From: Pyropia yezoensis
Taxonomy: Eukaryota > Rhodophyta > Bangiophyceae > Bangiales > Bangiaceae
Length of the DNA stretch: 64,000 bases
NCBI GenBank assembly: GCA_009829735.1
Contig: CM020618.1
Coordinates: 25,703,122-25,767,121, forward strand
Direction of reading: 5' to 3'
This document shows, one piece after another, positions 35,580 through 45,535 of the stretch. The notes beneath the pieces are model-generated. The model worked only from the letters and a program-made list of their open reading frames with translations. It was not told the origin of the DNA and did no database searches. The position numbers and the translations under genes were made by a program. Each line of letters starts with the position of its first letter. Within the stretch, counting starts at the first letter, position 1.

Positions 35580-37535
35580 ATGGGGAGAGCCATGGTGACC
35601 CCGGGGGTGAAGACTGACTCCTTGGACGAGCGTATGGAGGACACGTCCTACAATGCAGCGCCCGCCGGGACTTCCGGCGGGGGCTTCGCGATCGCTCCGG
35701 GGGATGGGACGCCCGCGTCACCCGGCTTTGGGTTGGCGGCGGGATCTCCCCCGGAGGCGAGCCGCGTTGTTCCACGAGAGGCCTTGGGGCGGTGGTTTTA
35801 CCCCGCTTGGCCTCTGTATGAGGAGGGGTTGACGGTTCTCCGCTGTGGCCGACTTGGCACAACGATGAGTCGCGTATGGGACCGCCTACGGGAGAAGTTC
35901 CCCCGTAGGGTCGGGTTTCCTCCCGACTTCAGGACGGACCAGTTTGCCTTCCTGGATAAGGACGAGGTCGAAGACGTGCAGCGGGCCAAGGCCATGGTGG
36001 ACCGCGGGGGTACTATCCAGGGCACTGGCGACGTGCCAACTTTCACTTGGGATGCGGTGGCAACTCGCCACCCGTACCTTCGCGACGTCGATCCGCACAC
36101 TCATCACTTTGATGTGCGGATTGAGAAGGACTTCCGGCGGGGTCCCTACTTGGTGACGACGGCTCAACTTGAGTTTCCGCAGCAGTCACCTGCTAGCAAG
36201 GAGCAGTACTATCCCAAGAAGCCCGAGTGGTGGCCTCAAGTCGAGGTCCTCTACGGGTTTCCGGCGTTACTTCCACGGTTGCTCGATCACTTCGGCTCCG
36301 CCATGTTGGCGGCAAGCCCGGACCACGTGGTGTTCGCCATGTTGGCAACCCAGTGGCTCCTCGAGGTCATGTCGACCTGGGTGTCTTGGGTCCAGCGGCG
36401 GGGGATGCTCTGGCATCTCTCCCCCCGGCTTATCCAAGGTTTGGAACAGCTCACCCCTCAGCTAGTTGCTGAGGGGTGCCCATCAGGACAGCTCACTCTC
36501 CTTGAGGAGATGCTACGCCTCCACAAGCTCATCGAGTGTGAGAGCATCGAGCACAAGTTACGCCGATCCTCCCGCGGGCCCAAGGACGATGGCACACTTC
36601 GCCAGTTCGTCTGGGTCGGTCGTGAACTTCACGACGGCCGTGTGGTACTCCAAGAGGGGCTGGGCATCGGGGACTACCCGTATGCCCCGGGGATAGAACG
36701 CCACACTGCGCCTCCGCCGGACAAGGCAATCGTGGTGGCCGTGCCCTCCCACGATGGCTATGTGACTCAACCCACTGTGGGGGCCCCGAGTAGGGGTCGC
36801 AGCTACTCTCAGGCTCCGCCTACTCGGCGAGCCGCTCCGCTTCCTCCTGTTCCATTCCAGCCGCACGGGGACATCCCGATGAGCGCTGCCGCTGAGTCGT
36901 CCACTCCGGTGTCCCCCAACTTGGGGGCCACCCTCCTTACGGTCTATCTCAAGTTGGTACTGCCGGCCACGCGCTTAGCCTCCGAGATGATGATCACCAC
37001 GTTGGTGCACACCATTTCCTGGTTGGCCGCGTCGGCTGCAACCCTTCAAGTTTCCGAGACTCCTCAACTTGAGGAGCGCGTTCCTACTGTTGTGGCGACC
37101 GCGAGTTGCGAGTCGGTAGCGGGGTTCATGACGACCGAGTTCGCTCGTATTGGGTCGATTGTGCCCCAGCCGGCCCCACTTGGGCGCGGCAAGCGTCGGG
37201 CGAGCCGGGCATACTCGCCTCCTCGCCGTCGTCGCCGTCACTCGCGGCGATCTCCCTCCGTGTCGGAAGACGAGTTGTCTTATTCGGTCTCGGAGTCCTC
37301 TACTCCGTCGGAGACGGAGTCGGTCCGGCGTCCGCGTCGCCAACTTGCGCGCAAGACCAAGCAGAAGAGTAGCCGCAGTCGTCGCCACTTGCGCGACCGT
37401 GAGGGGCGGGACGGTTCCGACTTGGAGCGGCCGCCCCCGCCGAAGGGTAGGGAACGTTATCGGCGTGGGTCTCGCCGCTCGCCTCCACGTGAGGGCGAGG
37501 GCCATGGTGTTTGGGAGTCTAGCATGCGTGCCTAG
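35580..37535 (+). CDS. Antisense-strand ORF of element A (about 651 aa), unknown function
   Basis: An uninterrupted frame on the strand opposite gag-pol, lying between the pol stop (37647) and the 3' LTR (35256). The two frames face each other tail-to-tail with about 110 bp between. Start chosen at the ATG at 35580 (MGRAMVTPGV); the frame is open further back into the LTR. The protein has a Gly/Pro-rich leader, then a globular-looking Trp/Tyr/His-rich region (about 35770-36750, e.g. RWFYPAWPLYEEG and PKKPEWWPQVEVLYGF). A hydrophobic stretch follows near 36920-37045 (LLTVYLKLVLP onward), then a strongly Arg/Ser-rich tail (about 37190-37530). I recognise no domain. The layered design, length and parallel frame in element B argue against a chance opening. 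Antisense frames in this position are known from plant Tat-lineage Gypsy elements. Confidence 0.7.
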   Translation: MGRAMVTPGVKTDSLDERMEDTSYNAAPAGTSGGGFAIAPGDGTPASPGFGLAAGSPPEASRVVPREALGRWFYPAWPLYEEGLTVLRCGRLGTTMSRVWDRLREKFPRRVGFPPDFRTDQFAFLDKDEVEDVQRAKAMVDRGGTIQGTGDVPTFTWDAVATRHPYLRDVDPHTHHFDVRIEKDFRRGPYLVTTAQLEFPQQSPASKEQYYPKKPEWWPQVEVLYGFPALLPRLLDHFGSAMLAASPDHVVFAMLATQWLLEVMSTWVSWVQRRGMLWHLSPRLIQGLEQLTPQLVAEGCPSGQLTLLEEMLRLHKLIECESIEHKLRRSSRGPKDDGTLRQFVWVGRELHDGRVVLQEGLGIGDYPYAPGIERHTAPPPDKAIVVAVPSHDGYVTQPTVGAPSRGRSYSQAPPTRRAAPLPPVPFQPHGDIPMSAAAESSTPVSPNLGATLLTVYLKLVLPATRLASEMMITTLVHTISWLAASAATLQVSETPQLEERVPTVVATASCESVAGFMTTEFARIGSIVPQPAPLGRGKRRASRAYSPPRRRRRHSRRSPSVSEDELSYSVSESSTPSETESVRRPRRQLARKTKQKSSRSRRHLRDREGRDGSDLERPPPPKGRERYRRGSRRSPPREGEGHGVWESSMRA

Positions 37536-37646
37536 TTGGCAGCTGCCTTTGTTGTGAGAGTATGTGGGTTAGGGCTGTAGTCAAAAGCCACTCTGCGTAC
37601 CACTTCGACTTGAAGCACTCTCTTGGCACTGTTGCTCGGCCTTCCC

Positions 37647-40600
37647 TCACGTTGAGGGAGGGCTGTTTGGGTCTATCTCATTCCGGGCGCAGTACGCCTG
37701 GACCTTCTCAGCGGGAAGATCCTCCACATACTCCCACGTATCATCCTTGGCTTTGTAGCCAAAACAACGCACCCTCACCATGAGGCAGTTAGTGTCCTCA
37801 TCCCATCCGTGGTCGATGAACTTATCGAACACGTACTCCTGCGGGCCCTCTTTGGCCGCAGGCAGTGAGGGGAGGCGCCACGCTCCCAAAGCACGCGCCC
37901 AAGCTGGGTCGCCTGCAGGCGGTGGTGCAACTTTGACCACGTCTTGTCCGTTCACTGTGCGGACCCCATCGTCACTTTCGATGGTGAAGCGCCGCCCATC
38001 AGTACGAAGGACCTGGTACGGCCCCTTCGTCTGAAATACCAACTTACCCCCAGTTGGGGTGTGTGAGTGTACCAGCACCCAGTCACTCTGTTCGGGGACA
38101 TGCTTAGCACTGCGCACCTTTTTGTCAAAGGTACGCTTGTAGCGCTTTTGTGCTTTGTCCATCTCAGCCCTGACTTTAGGAATGAGGTTTTCAAGCCTAG
38201 CAGCGAACTCCGCCTTACTCTCAGTAGGAGTAGGCGTACTGCCACTATCCTCCCTAGTTGGGAGCGACCGCCGCACGGCAATAGACCGCACACGACGGGG
38301 GGTCACAAAAGCGAGGGGTACTTCCCCGGTAGATGAGTGAACCTGCGAATTGTAGGCGGTAGTAAGAATAGAAATGTATTGGTCCCACGTCTTCACGTGC
38401 CCACTCACATAGTGGCGCAGCTGCCTAACAATAGTTTTGTTGAAGCGCTCCACCTGCCCATTAGTTTGTGGGTGGTAGGGGGTGGCATAGTTTGCCTTAA
38501 CCCCCAACATATCCAGCACTCCCTGAAACAGTACAGACGCAAATTGCGGTCCATTGTCCGATAGTGTACTATCTGGGATGCCATACGCGGCAACCCAGTG
38601 ATCTAGGAAGGCTGACACGACCGACATGGCCGTGATCTCTGCCAGTGGGATCGCTCGCGTAAGTTTCGTGAAGCGGTCACAGATGACCAGGAGGTACTGG
38701 TTGCCCTCCTCGGTCACGGGCAGTGGCCCAAGGATGTCCATCGCCAACGCGGCGAAGGGCTCCTTGGCCGGGAACAATAGCATAGCCGTACTAGGCCGCC
38801 GTTCCATCAGACGGTTCTGTGCACAACTTTTGCAGGCAGCCACCCAACTGTAGATGTCCACCACCATGGACGGCCAGTAGTACCTGGTCCTCAGGGTCTG
38901 GTACAGTTTACTAGACCCCAGGTGTCCACCCGTGGGAGCGTTGTGCTCCCTCTCAAGGATACTGTCCTTGAGGGATGCGGGGACGACAAGTTGTTCGGTC
39001 CCCTGGAATACCCCCCTCCTCATGAGGAGGCCATCGTCTCCCAGAAAGAACCGCGTCTCTACCACTGTATCCAGTATATCCCTCTGCGACTTGCAGAAGG
39101 GATCCTCGGCTCGGGCCTTCACCACCCCGTCCAGGGACAGGGGCAAGTACTTCTTGTTCCCTGGCGCCTCGGGGTTCAACGCCTGACCCGAGCGCGTGAC
39201 TACCCCCACGATGGGGATGTCCTCATCGACTGGGTTAGTGTCCAGCCCCTCGGTAGGTACCCGAGAGAGGCCGTCGGCAAGGGCATGTTGCCTGCCAGGT
39301 CGGTATTCAATGTCAAAGTTGAAGGGTGCCAGTCGCACCCTCCACCGGTTGAGACGAGTGTTCGTACAGTCCGTCTTGAAGATGAACTGCAACGCGCGGT
39401 GGTCACAGCGGATGAGGAACTTCTCACCCTCTAGGTAGTGACGAAGTGACGTCACCGCCCACACCACTGCGAGTCCTTCCAACTCGGTGACTCCGTAGTT
39501 CTTCTCGGCCGAGTTCAGCCCCTTGCTGAAGTATCCCACCGGCAAGTACTCCTTGTCCGGCTGCTGCTGAAGCAACACACAACCAAGTTGGTCGTAGCTA
39601 GCGTCCACATCCAGGATGTAGTGGCCTCCCAACCTGGGAATAGCCAGGATAGGGGGCTTCAGCAGAAGGTCCCGAAGAGTCTCAAAGGATTCCTGCTCCA
39701 CCCGACTTGGGGGAGGCAGGTCCTTCGGTAGCGTTGAGCTCACTAGCTTATTCAATAGCTTCGCCACCTTGGCGAAGCCCTTGGTGAAACGTCGGTACAC
39801 GTTACACATCCCGAGGAAGCTCCTCATCTGGGTCTGGGTCCGGGGGTACTGAGCCTTACGAATGGCCGTCAAGTTTTTCTCGTTGACACTGAGACGCCCC
39901 GGACGGACAACATGTCCCAAGTATTCCACCTCTTGAGTGAAGAGGTGGCACTTACTCGCCTTCAGTGACACACCGGCGTCAGCAAGTAGCTTGAACACCT
40001 GGCCAAGATGGCCAATGTGTTCCTCCGGACTTCGGGAGAACACAATGATATCGTCTAGGTACACGAGACAGATCTGCCACCGTACTCCGGCCAGAATCAT
40101 GTCCATAGCGCGCTGGAAAGTTGCCGGCGCGTTACACAGGCCAAACGGTAGACGCTTGCACTGGTAGGTACCACAGTGACAGGTAAAGGTAGTTTTATGC
40201 CTGTCTTCCGGGGCAATGGGAATTTGCCAGTACCCCGCGTTACAGTCCAGGGTAGAGAACACGTTCGCCTCCCCCAGAGAGTCCAGACAGTCGTCCATCC
40301 TAGGTAGGGGATAACTGTCCTTCACCGTGCTCTCGTTGAGCTTACGGTAGTCGATACAAAACCGGGGTGTCCCATCAACTTTGGGGACGATAACCACCGG
40401 ACTCGCCCACTCGGCGTTGCTGGCCTCGATCACATCGAGGGCCTCCATGCGAGCAACTTGCTCCTTAACGAGGGCCTTTGAACGGGGTCCTCCCCTATAC
40501 GGTTGTTGGCGTATAGGGGGTGCACCGGGCTTCAACTCGATCCGGTGTTGGGTGGCTCTCATGAGTCCCAATTGACCATCCCGCAACTTGTGATATTGGT

Positions 40601-41630
40601 CCAAGAGGCGTTCAACTTGAACCCTCAACCTGGGGGGGACACCCTCCATGTTCACATGGGGCCGAGGAGAGGCGGCCGACTTGGCTTGATGCTTCTCCTT
40701 TCCGGACTTCGGGTCGCTACTTGCGCCCGCGTTGAGGGTGACCGCTACTACCGGTCCCTCATGTTGGTCGATATAGCCGAACTTGGCTCCCGACTTGAAG
40801 TACTTGGGCGACGAGCTCAGGTTCATAACCTGGATCCTCCACGGGACTCCGGCTTTGGAGTCCATCGTGCCAAGGGCAACATGCACTTGGTGCTTGCGAG
40901 CAAGACGGGGGTGAGAGTGCACCAACCCATTCCCCGTATAATCAGTTACAACGTCAACGTGCGCCACCGAGTTGGGGGGCAACGTGACTTTACGGGCTAG
41001 ACGCAGGGTAGCAGTAAACCCTTCCCTCACAGAGCAAACAGGCTTCGACTGTGAAACTGTCACAGGAGCCACAGACTTTCCCTTACCAAGGATGGGGATA
41101 GTCTCCCCATTGATCAACTTGACCCAGTACTCAGGGCCACAAATCAAAGGCACTTGTGTAACAACATAAGGGGTACCCAGAAGCAGGGGTACCGATATAT
41201 TCTCAACTACACCATAGGTCACGTCGACCTCATGGGTCCCCAACCTAGTTGGTAGGGTCACGGCACCAACAATGGGAAGTACCCCACCATTGATGTCAAT
41301 CATATGGTCAGCTTTGGACCTCCAGCGTTGGAGCTTCACCTCCTTTGGTAATAGCGACTTGCGTATCAAGGAGGCTCCTGACCCGGTATCAAGTACGATA
41401 CGGGCACAACAGGCGCGGCCGGGGGCAAGTTGCACCCGTCCAGCCACCTGGAAGTTCTCACCCGTCAGCACCGCGATGACCCGACGTGGGTTTACGTTCT
41501 TGGGGAGTCCTACCCGAGTTGGGCGGACTCCCTTAGGTCGCCGCAGTATCCGGCACGGTTGGTTCGTCCTCCTGGCCCACTTGGCCGAGGCTGCCGTTGT
41601 GAGCTTCGGACGACCAGCCCCAACGGTCAT
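37647..41630 (-). CDS. pol: Pol polyprotein of element A (PR-RT-RH-INT-chromodomain), looks whole
   Basis: A 1327-codon frame with every expected part in order. Aspartic protease: VLDTGSGASLIRK. Reverse transcriptase: FCIDYRKLN, then LVYLDDIIVF with the YLDD catalytic site. RNase H: ILDVDASYDQLG. Integrase: a His/Cys zinc-binding part ending ACKSCAQN, then LAMDILGPLP, TLSDNGPQF and NGQVERFNK, which supply the D, D and E residues. The C-terminus carries a chromodomain (KAKDDTWEYVEDLP), which in chromoviruses directs integration to marked chromatin. Its ATG overlaps the gag stop as ATGA, so pol is a separate frame that could be reached by coupled termination and reinitiation. Confidence 0.93.
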   Translation of the reverse strand: MTVGAGRPKLTTAASAKWARRTNQPCRILRRPKGVRPTRVGLPKNVNPRRVIAVLTGENFQVAGRVQLAPGRACCARIVLDTGSGASLIRKSLLPKEVKLQRWRSKADHMIDINGGVLPIVGAVTLPTRLGTHEVDVTYGVVENISVPLLLGTPYVVTQVPLICGPEYWVKLINGETIPILGKGKSVAPVTVSQSKPVCSVREGFTATLRLARKVTLPPNSVAHVDVVTDYTGNGLVHSHPRLARKHQVHVALGTMDSKAGVPWRIQVMNLSSSPKYFKSGAKFGYIDQHEGPVVAVTLNAGASSDPKSGKEKHQAKSAASPRPHVNMEGVPPRLRVQVERLLDQYHKLRDGQLGLMRATQHRIELKPGAPPIRQQPYRGGPRSKALVKEQVARMEALDVIEASNAEWASPVVIVPKVDGTPRFCIDYRKLNESTVKDSYPLPRMDDCLDSLGEANVFSTLDCNAGYWQIPIAPEDRHKTTFTCHCGTYQCKRLPFGLCNAPATFQRAMDMILAGVRWQICLVYLDDIIVFSRSPEEHIGHLGQVFKLLADAGVSLKASKCHLFTQEVEYLGHVVRPGRLSVNEKNLTAIRKAQYPRTQTQMRSFLGMCNVYRRFTKGFAKVAKLLNKLVSSTLPKDLPPPSRVEQESFETLRDLLLKPPILAIPRLGGHYILDVDASYDQLGCVLLQQQPDKEYLPVGYFSKGLNSAEKNYGVTELEGLAVVWAVTSLRHYLEGEKFLIRCDHRALQFIFKTDCTNTRLNRWRVRLAPFNFDIEYRPGRQHALADGLSRVPTEGLDTNPVDEDIPIVGVVTRSGQALNPEAPGNKKYLPLSLDGVVKARAEDPFCKSQRDILDTVVETRFFLGDDGLLMRRGVFQGTEQLVVPASLKDSILEREHNAPTGGHLGSSKLYQTLRTRYYWPSMVVDIYSWVAACKSCAQNRLMERRPSTAMLLFPAKEPFAALAMDILGPLPVTEEGNQYLLVICDRFTKLTRAIPLAEITAMSVVSAFLDHWVAAYGIPDSTLSDNGPQFASVLFQGVLDMLGVKANYATPYHPQTNGQVERFNKTIVRQLRHYVSGHVKTWDQYISILTTAYNSQVHSSTGEVPLAFVTPRRVRSIAVRRSLPTREDSGSTPTPTESKAEFAARLENLIPKVRAEMDKAQKRYKRTFDKKVRSAKHVPEQSDWVLVHSHTPTGGKLVFQTKGPYQVLRTDGRRFTIESDDGVRTVNGQDVVKVAPPPAGDPAWARALGAWRLPSLPAAKEGPQEYVFDKFIDHGWDEDTNCLMVRVRCFGYKAKDDTWEYVEDLPAEKVQAYCARNEIDPNSPPST

Positions 41631-43572
41631 TCGTTTCCCGCCGACTTGGCGTCCGAATCTGAGGGCGGGGAGGAAGACGACGAGTCCGAAGACGACGTGT
41701 CTGCCTCCTCCGCCGAGGGTGTGGCGACCGCGACGACCGGTCGAGACCCACCCTCGCGGCGTGAACGTACTTCGTTCGTAGCCGACTTCTTACTCGCATT
41801 CCTAACAAGTTGTTGGACGCGTTTACTCAACTTGGGGCAATCATATGCCCAGTGTCCATCGGAGTTGCAGTTCCAACACCGATTGTCAGTTCCCGGAGGG
41901 GTCTTCCCAACTGGGGAAGACGAAGGGATACCCTGGGAAGTTCCCACGGCAGCTACCACCCTCTCCTTGCGGATTCGGCGTGCCTCTCTCAACTCTCTGG
42001 CCTGGCGCGCCTCCTCCCGTTCCTTGGCCAACTCGGCCTGACGCTCCTGGCGTTGTTCCTCCCGCAACTTGCGGTAGGCCTCGCCTCTGCGGTAGGCGAA
42101 CCTAGCCAACTTGGCCAGGGTCGCCCGGGCAGTGTTATGCTCCCGGGTCTCCATCCGGACTGACCAATGGAGTCCCTCCACAAACCGACTCTTCACCACA
42201 GCTTGTGGATGAAGAAACCCACAAAGATTGTCGAGCTTACGGACTCGCTCCGCAAAGGACAACTCGTCCTCCGCCTCTTCCTGATGGGCTTGCGTAAACC
42301 TCTCGACTTGAAAAGCCAAAGCTGCCTCATCAACCATGGCTCTCAACAACCAGTTGGCGAGCTCCAAAATGGACATCACCTCCCCAGCGCCTCCACTTGA
42401 GGAGCTGGGCATGACGGACATAAGTTCTGTCCGCAGGTCGCCCTTAGTAAACTCCTGTAGCATGTAAAAAGCCATGCCTTCACTTATGGCATTGTCGTCA
42501 CAGGCTTTTGTGAAACGACGTAGGAACTCAAAGACACGGAGGGGGGGGTTCCATCCCACGCCGCTTTGTGCCCAAAAGAATGAAGTGCATTCTTCTTGGC
42601 ACGGCCCATGGCTCGGGCCTGGTCAGGACCATACACCACCGACTTGTTGTGGAGGGCATAGGTCTCACAGTCAAAGATGCTCTGGTAGACCGGGTTGGCT
42701 ACCTGGATCTTTGGCGGCACCTCACGTTGAGGGAACAGCCGCTGTGGCACTGGGGTAAGTTCACCCTCAGTGCCTGTAGTCCGGCGCGGCGCGCCTTGGT
42801 GTAGCCGCCGGCGTTCCCGGGGGGAACTCCCCCATGAAGGGCGTATGCCCCACCGAGTATGGTGTGGCTCCCTCGTTGGGAGTCACAGGTGTCGCCCCCA
42901 GTTCGGGGCGACCCGAGATAGGCGTGAGGGGGGATTCCCCCTGCGCCTGCGGGCTCGAAAGCCCCGATCCGGTCTGGACATTAAGGCCATCTGGCAAACT
43001 CGCCACAATCCGATTCAGAATAGTATTCGTCATCGTGACCACCAGGTCCGGCAAAGTCTGCCGCAACACATTGGTCGCCTCCCGACGGACAGTTTCCGCG
43101 AGGAGTGGATTGACGACTCCAGTTGAGTCTCGGTCCGCCTCCGGGAGTCCACCTGAGGGGTAACCACGATCCTCAGGGGTCTCAACCGGGGGCATGGGCG
43201 CGAGCCCATCGCCGACCAACGGAGGTCCGCCGTCCTCCGAAAGCCTAGTTGGCGACGGCTCCAAGCCAAAGTTGGCTCCAACCCGAGTGGAACCCGCGGG
43301 GACAGTCCTCACCCTTGGGACGTTCCCGTTGAGTATACCACGCGGTGGCCGGACTTCGGCCCACCCACATCAGAAGTGTCACCCGAGTGAACTCCCGACT
43401 GAGTCGGGGTGGCCTGTTGCCCGCCCGCACTTCCAGTCCTGCTGGCTTGAGGGACCTCCAGTCCCTCTGCGACCCCAGGTAAACCCACCTGTGTCTCACC
43501 AGTATTCAAAGGCACTGAAGTACGTGCGTCACCCGTGTACTCCCCGGACGACGGGGGGTCCGAACTAGCCAT
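41627..43572 (-). pseudogene. gag: gag region of element A (broken, about two or three breaks)
   Basis: Capsid-type sequence (VFEFLRRFTKACDDNAISEG) and a CX2CX4HX4C zinc knuckle (CWNCNSDGHWAYDC), followed by a Ser/Asp-rich end finishing in Asn-Glu-stop. The capsid stretch lines up by eye with the gags of elements B and C. The region as a whole is no longer one frame. Confidence 0.85.
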
Positions 43573-43671
43573 GTTGGCTGACTGTCCGTATGACACGGTC
43601 CAAGACCACCGTTCCTTTGAGGCAGAGGGCCCCCTACACCCGGGTGCACCCGGAGGTAAAGTTTACCTCTG

Positions 43672-43690
43672 TCCCCTGCTGCTCCACCGA
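43672..43690 (-). other. Primer-binding site of element A
   Basis: In element sense GGTGGAGCAGCAGGGGA lies just inside the 5' LTR. The same 17 bases occur at the equivalent place in elements B and C. They would pair with a tRNA ending TCCCCTGCTGCTCCACCA. Confidence 0.85.
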
Positions 43691-43691
43691 A

Positions 43692-44159
43692 TGTGGCAAA
43701 AACCACTAGCACACACGGCACCCAAGTTGGGGCGGTGTGCTAGGGCTGCCTCCCGTGTCGGGGGAACCGGAAGAAGTGCAAGTCGCACACACTCTGTCCC
43801 TGTTGTGGGGCAAACCCCCCACGGACAAACAAGAGGATGGTGTGTGGTCCAACAGTTTCTTGGTCGGGACGGGGACGCAGGGCCAAGCCCCGCTGTCCCT
43901 CCCCTTATCCCCCCAGGGTCCCCTCAGAATCTCGCCACTCAGAATCTCCCACCCCAGCACCTGCCCACCGGGCCACACGAAAATTCAAGACGATAAATGC
44001 AGAAAACCCTCAATCCAAGTTGGATTTACTACTAAGCTAACTATCCCAAACTTAGGGAATATGGACCCAAATGCAGGGGGAGGAACGGATCAGGCTAGTG
44101 GCCTGCCGCCCCTTGCATGGCACGTGTTGCCCCCCTACCTGGGGTTCAATACTGCCACA
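43692..44159 (-). repeat. 5' LTR of element A
   Basis: Direct repeat partner of 34788-35256. It lies 33 bp from the second assembly gap, so the right flank of the element is barely represented. Confidence 0.95.
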
Positions 44160-44192
44160 AGCGTATCCCACCTGGGCGTGGGTTTTGCCCCC

Positions 44193-44692
44193 NNNNNNNN
44201 NNNNNNNNNNNNNNNNNNNNNNNNNNNNNNNNNNNNNNNNNNNNNNNNNNNNNNNNNNNNNNNNNNNNNNNNNNNNNNNNNNNNNNNNNNNNNNNNNNNN
44301 NNNNNNNNNNNNNNNNNNNNNNNNNNNNNNNNNNNNNNNNNNNNNNNNNNNNNNNNNNNNNNNNNNNNNNNNNNNNNNNNNNNNNNNNNNNNNNNNNNNN
44401 NNNNNNNNNNNNNNNNNNNNNNNNNNNNNNNNNNNNNNNNNNNNNNNNNNNNNNNNNNNNNNNNNNNNNNNNNNNNNNNNNNNNNNNNNNNNNNNNNNNN
44501 NNNNNNNNNNNNNNNNNNNNNNNNNNNNNNNNNNNNNNNNNNNNNNNNNNNNNNNNNNNNNNNNNNNNNNNNNNNNNNNNNNNNNNNNNNNNNNNNNNNN
44601 NNNNNNNNNNNNNNNNNNNNNNNNNNNNNNNNNNNNNNNNNNNNNNNNNNNNNNNNNNNNNNNNNNNNNNNNNNNNNNNNNNNNNNNNNNNN
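44193..44692. other. Assembly gap (500 N)
   Basis: A second exact 500-base placeholder just beyond the right LTR of element A. A simple mis-join here could also explain the missing target duplication. Confidence 0.99.
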
Positions 44693-45015
44693 GAGCGGCG
44701 GCGTGCGGCACTCGCTGGACACGTCTCGTGACCACCACCACCATACCCGGCGGGGCACACAGACTCCCCCTTCCGCCACGCTCACCCAACCACGCGCACC
44801 CCCCACCCCCCACACCACCCGACGACGACGACACCCCCCCGCACCCCCCCCCCCCACGCTGGCCGAGGGGAAAAAAGAAAAAAAAAAAAAAAAAAGGCAC
44901 GAAACCGGTACGGAGGGAAGACCTGAAGAAGCGGAGAGAAAAAAAAAAAGGAAAAAAAAAAAAAGGCCCACCCCTCGCTGCCCCGAACCTAGGGAGGTCC
45001 GTAGGTAGGTAGGTA

Positions 45016-45134
45016 TTGTGCGTCCCGTAAAAAGTGGACGTGCACAGGTCGTGCAGTGTGGGTTTGATTGGTTCAGTGGCCGATATTGGACCTGATCACG
45101 ACACGTGCACGTCCACTTTTTACGGGACGCACTA
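45016..45134. mobile_element. MITE copy 1 (Tc1/mariner- or Stowaway-like, TA flanks)
   Basis: A 119 bp element with perfect 28 bp terminal inverted repeats (45018-45045 and 45105-45132), beginning GTGCGTCCCGTAAAA. TA stands on each side (45014-45015 and 45135-45136), inside a TAGG repeat. The end sequence resembles Stowaway-type mariner MITEs. It has no coding capacity. Confidence 0.85.
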
Positions 45135-45407
45135 TAGGTAGGTAGGTACCGCGACGACGTGGCGCTGGGCGGGCATCGTTGCCGCTCCCGCCACGCCGCC
45201 GGTCGCTGTCGCCGTCGCCGCCGGCCGGCCGGCCGCTCCGCGCCCCCCCCACCCGCCCACCCACCCACCACCCACCCACCCACGCCACGCAGCCGCCAGC
45301 CACGCACGCGGGGGGGGGGGGGGGGGGGGGGGGGGGAGGGGGGTGTGTGCGCTCACAAGGTCCCGCGGCTCTCTCCCCCACCACCTATAGCTAGTAGGCT
45401 CCCTCTA

Positions 45408-45535
45408 GAGTGTCGCGTAAAAAGTGGACGTGCTCGTGGCGTGATCAGGTCCAATATCGGCCACTGGGCCAATCAAACCCACACTGCACGACCCGTGCAC
45501 GTCCACTGTTTTACGAGACGCACAATACCAATCTA
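45408..45535. mobile_element. MITE copy 2, inverted relative to copy 1
   Basis: A 128 bp element with the same ends (a few mismatches) and TA on each side (45406-45407 and 45536-45537). Its interior, including GATCAGGTCCAATATCGGCC, is the reverse complement of the interior of copy 1 with a few changes. The two copies are therefore one family inserted in opposite orientation about 270 bp apart. Confidence 0.85.

Larger units (their letters stand above)
34788..44159 (-). mobile_element. Gypsy (Ty3) chromodomain LTR retrotransposon, element A
   Basis: A 9.4 kb element on the minus strand bounded by two direct LTRs of about 469 bp that begin TGTGGCA and end TGCCACA. By eye the LTRs differ at about 19 places (about 4%), so it is moderately young. 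Sense order: 5' LTR (right), primer-binding site, gag, pol (protease, reverse transcriptase, RNase H, integrase, chromodomain), an opposite-strand open frame, purine tract, 3' LTR (left). Pol looks whole; gag carries about two or three breaks. The five bases outside each end do not match (GCCAT and AGCGT), so no target-site duplication is visible. Confidence 0.95.

Noticed and set aside
35580-37535. Envelope-like gene in element A
   Set aside because: It lies on the opposite strand to gag-pol and shows no signal peptide or clear membrane anchor, so an env call is not supported.
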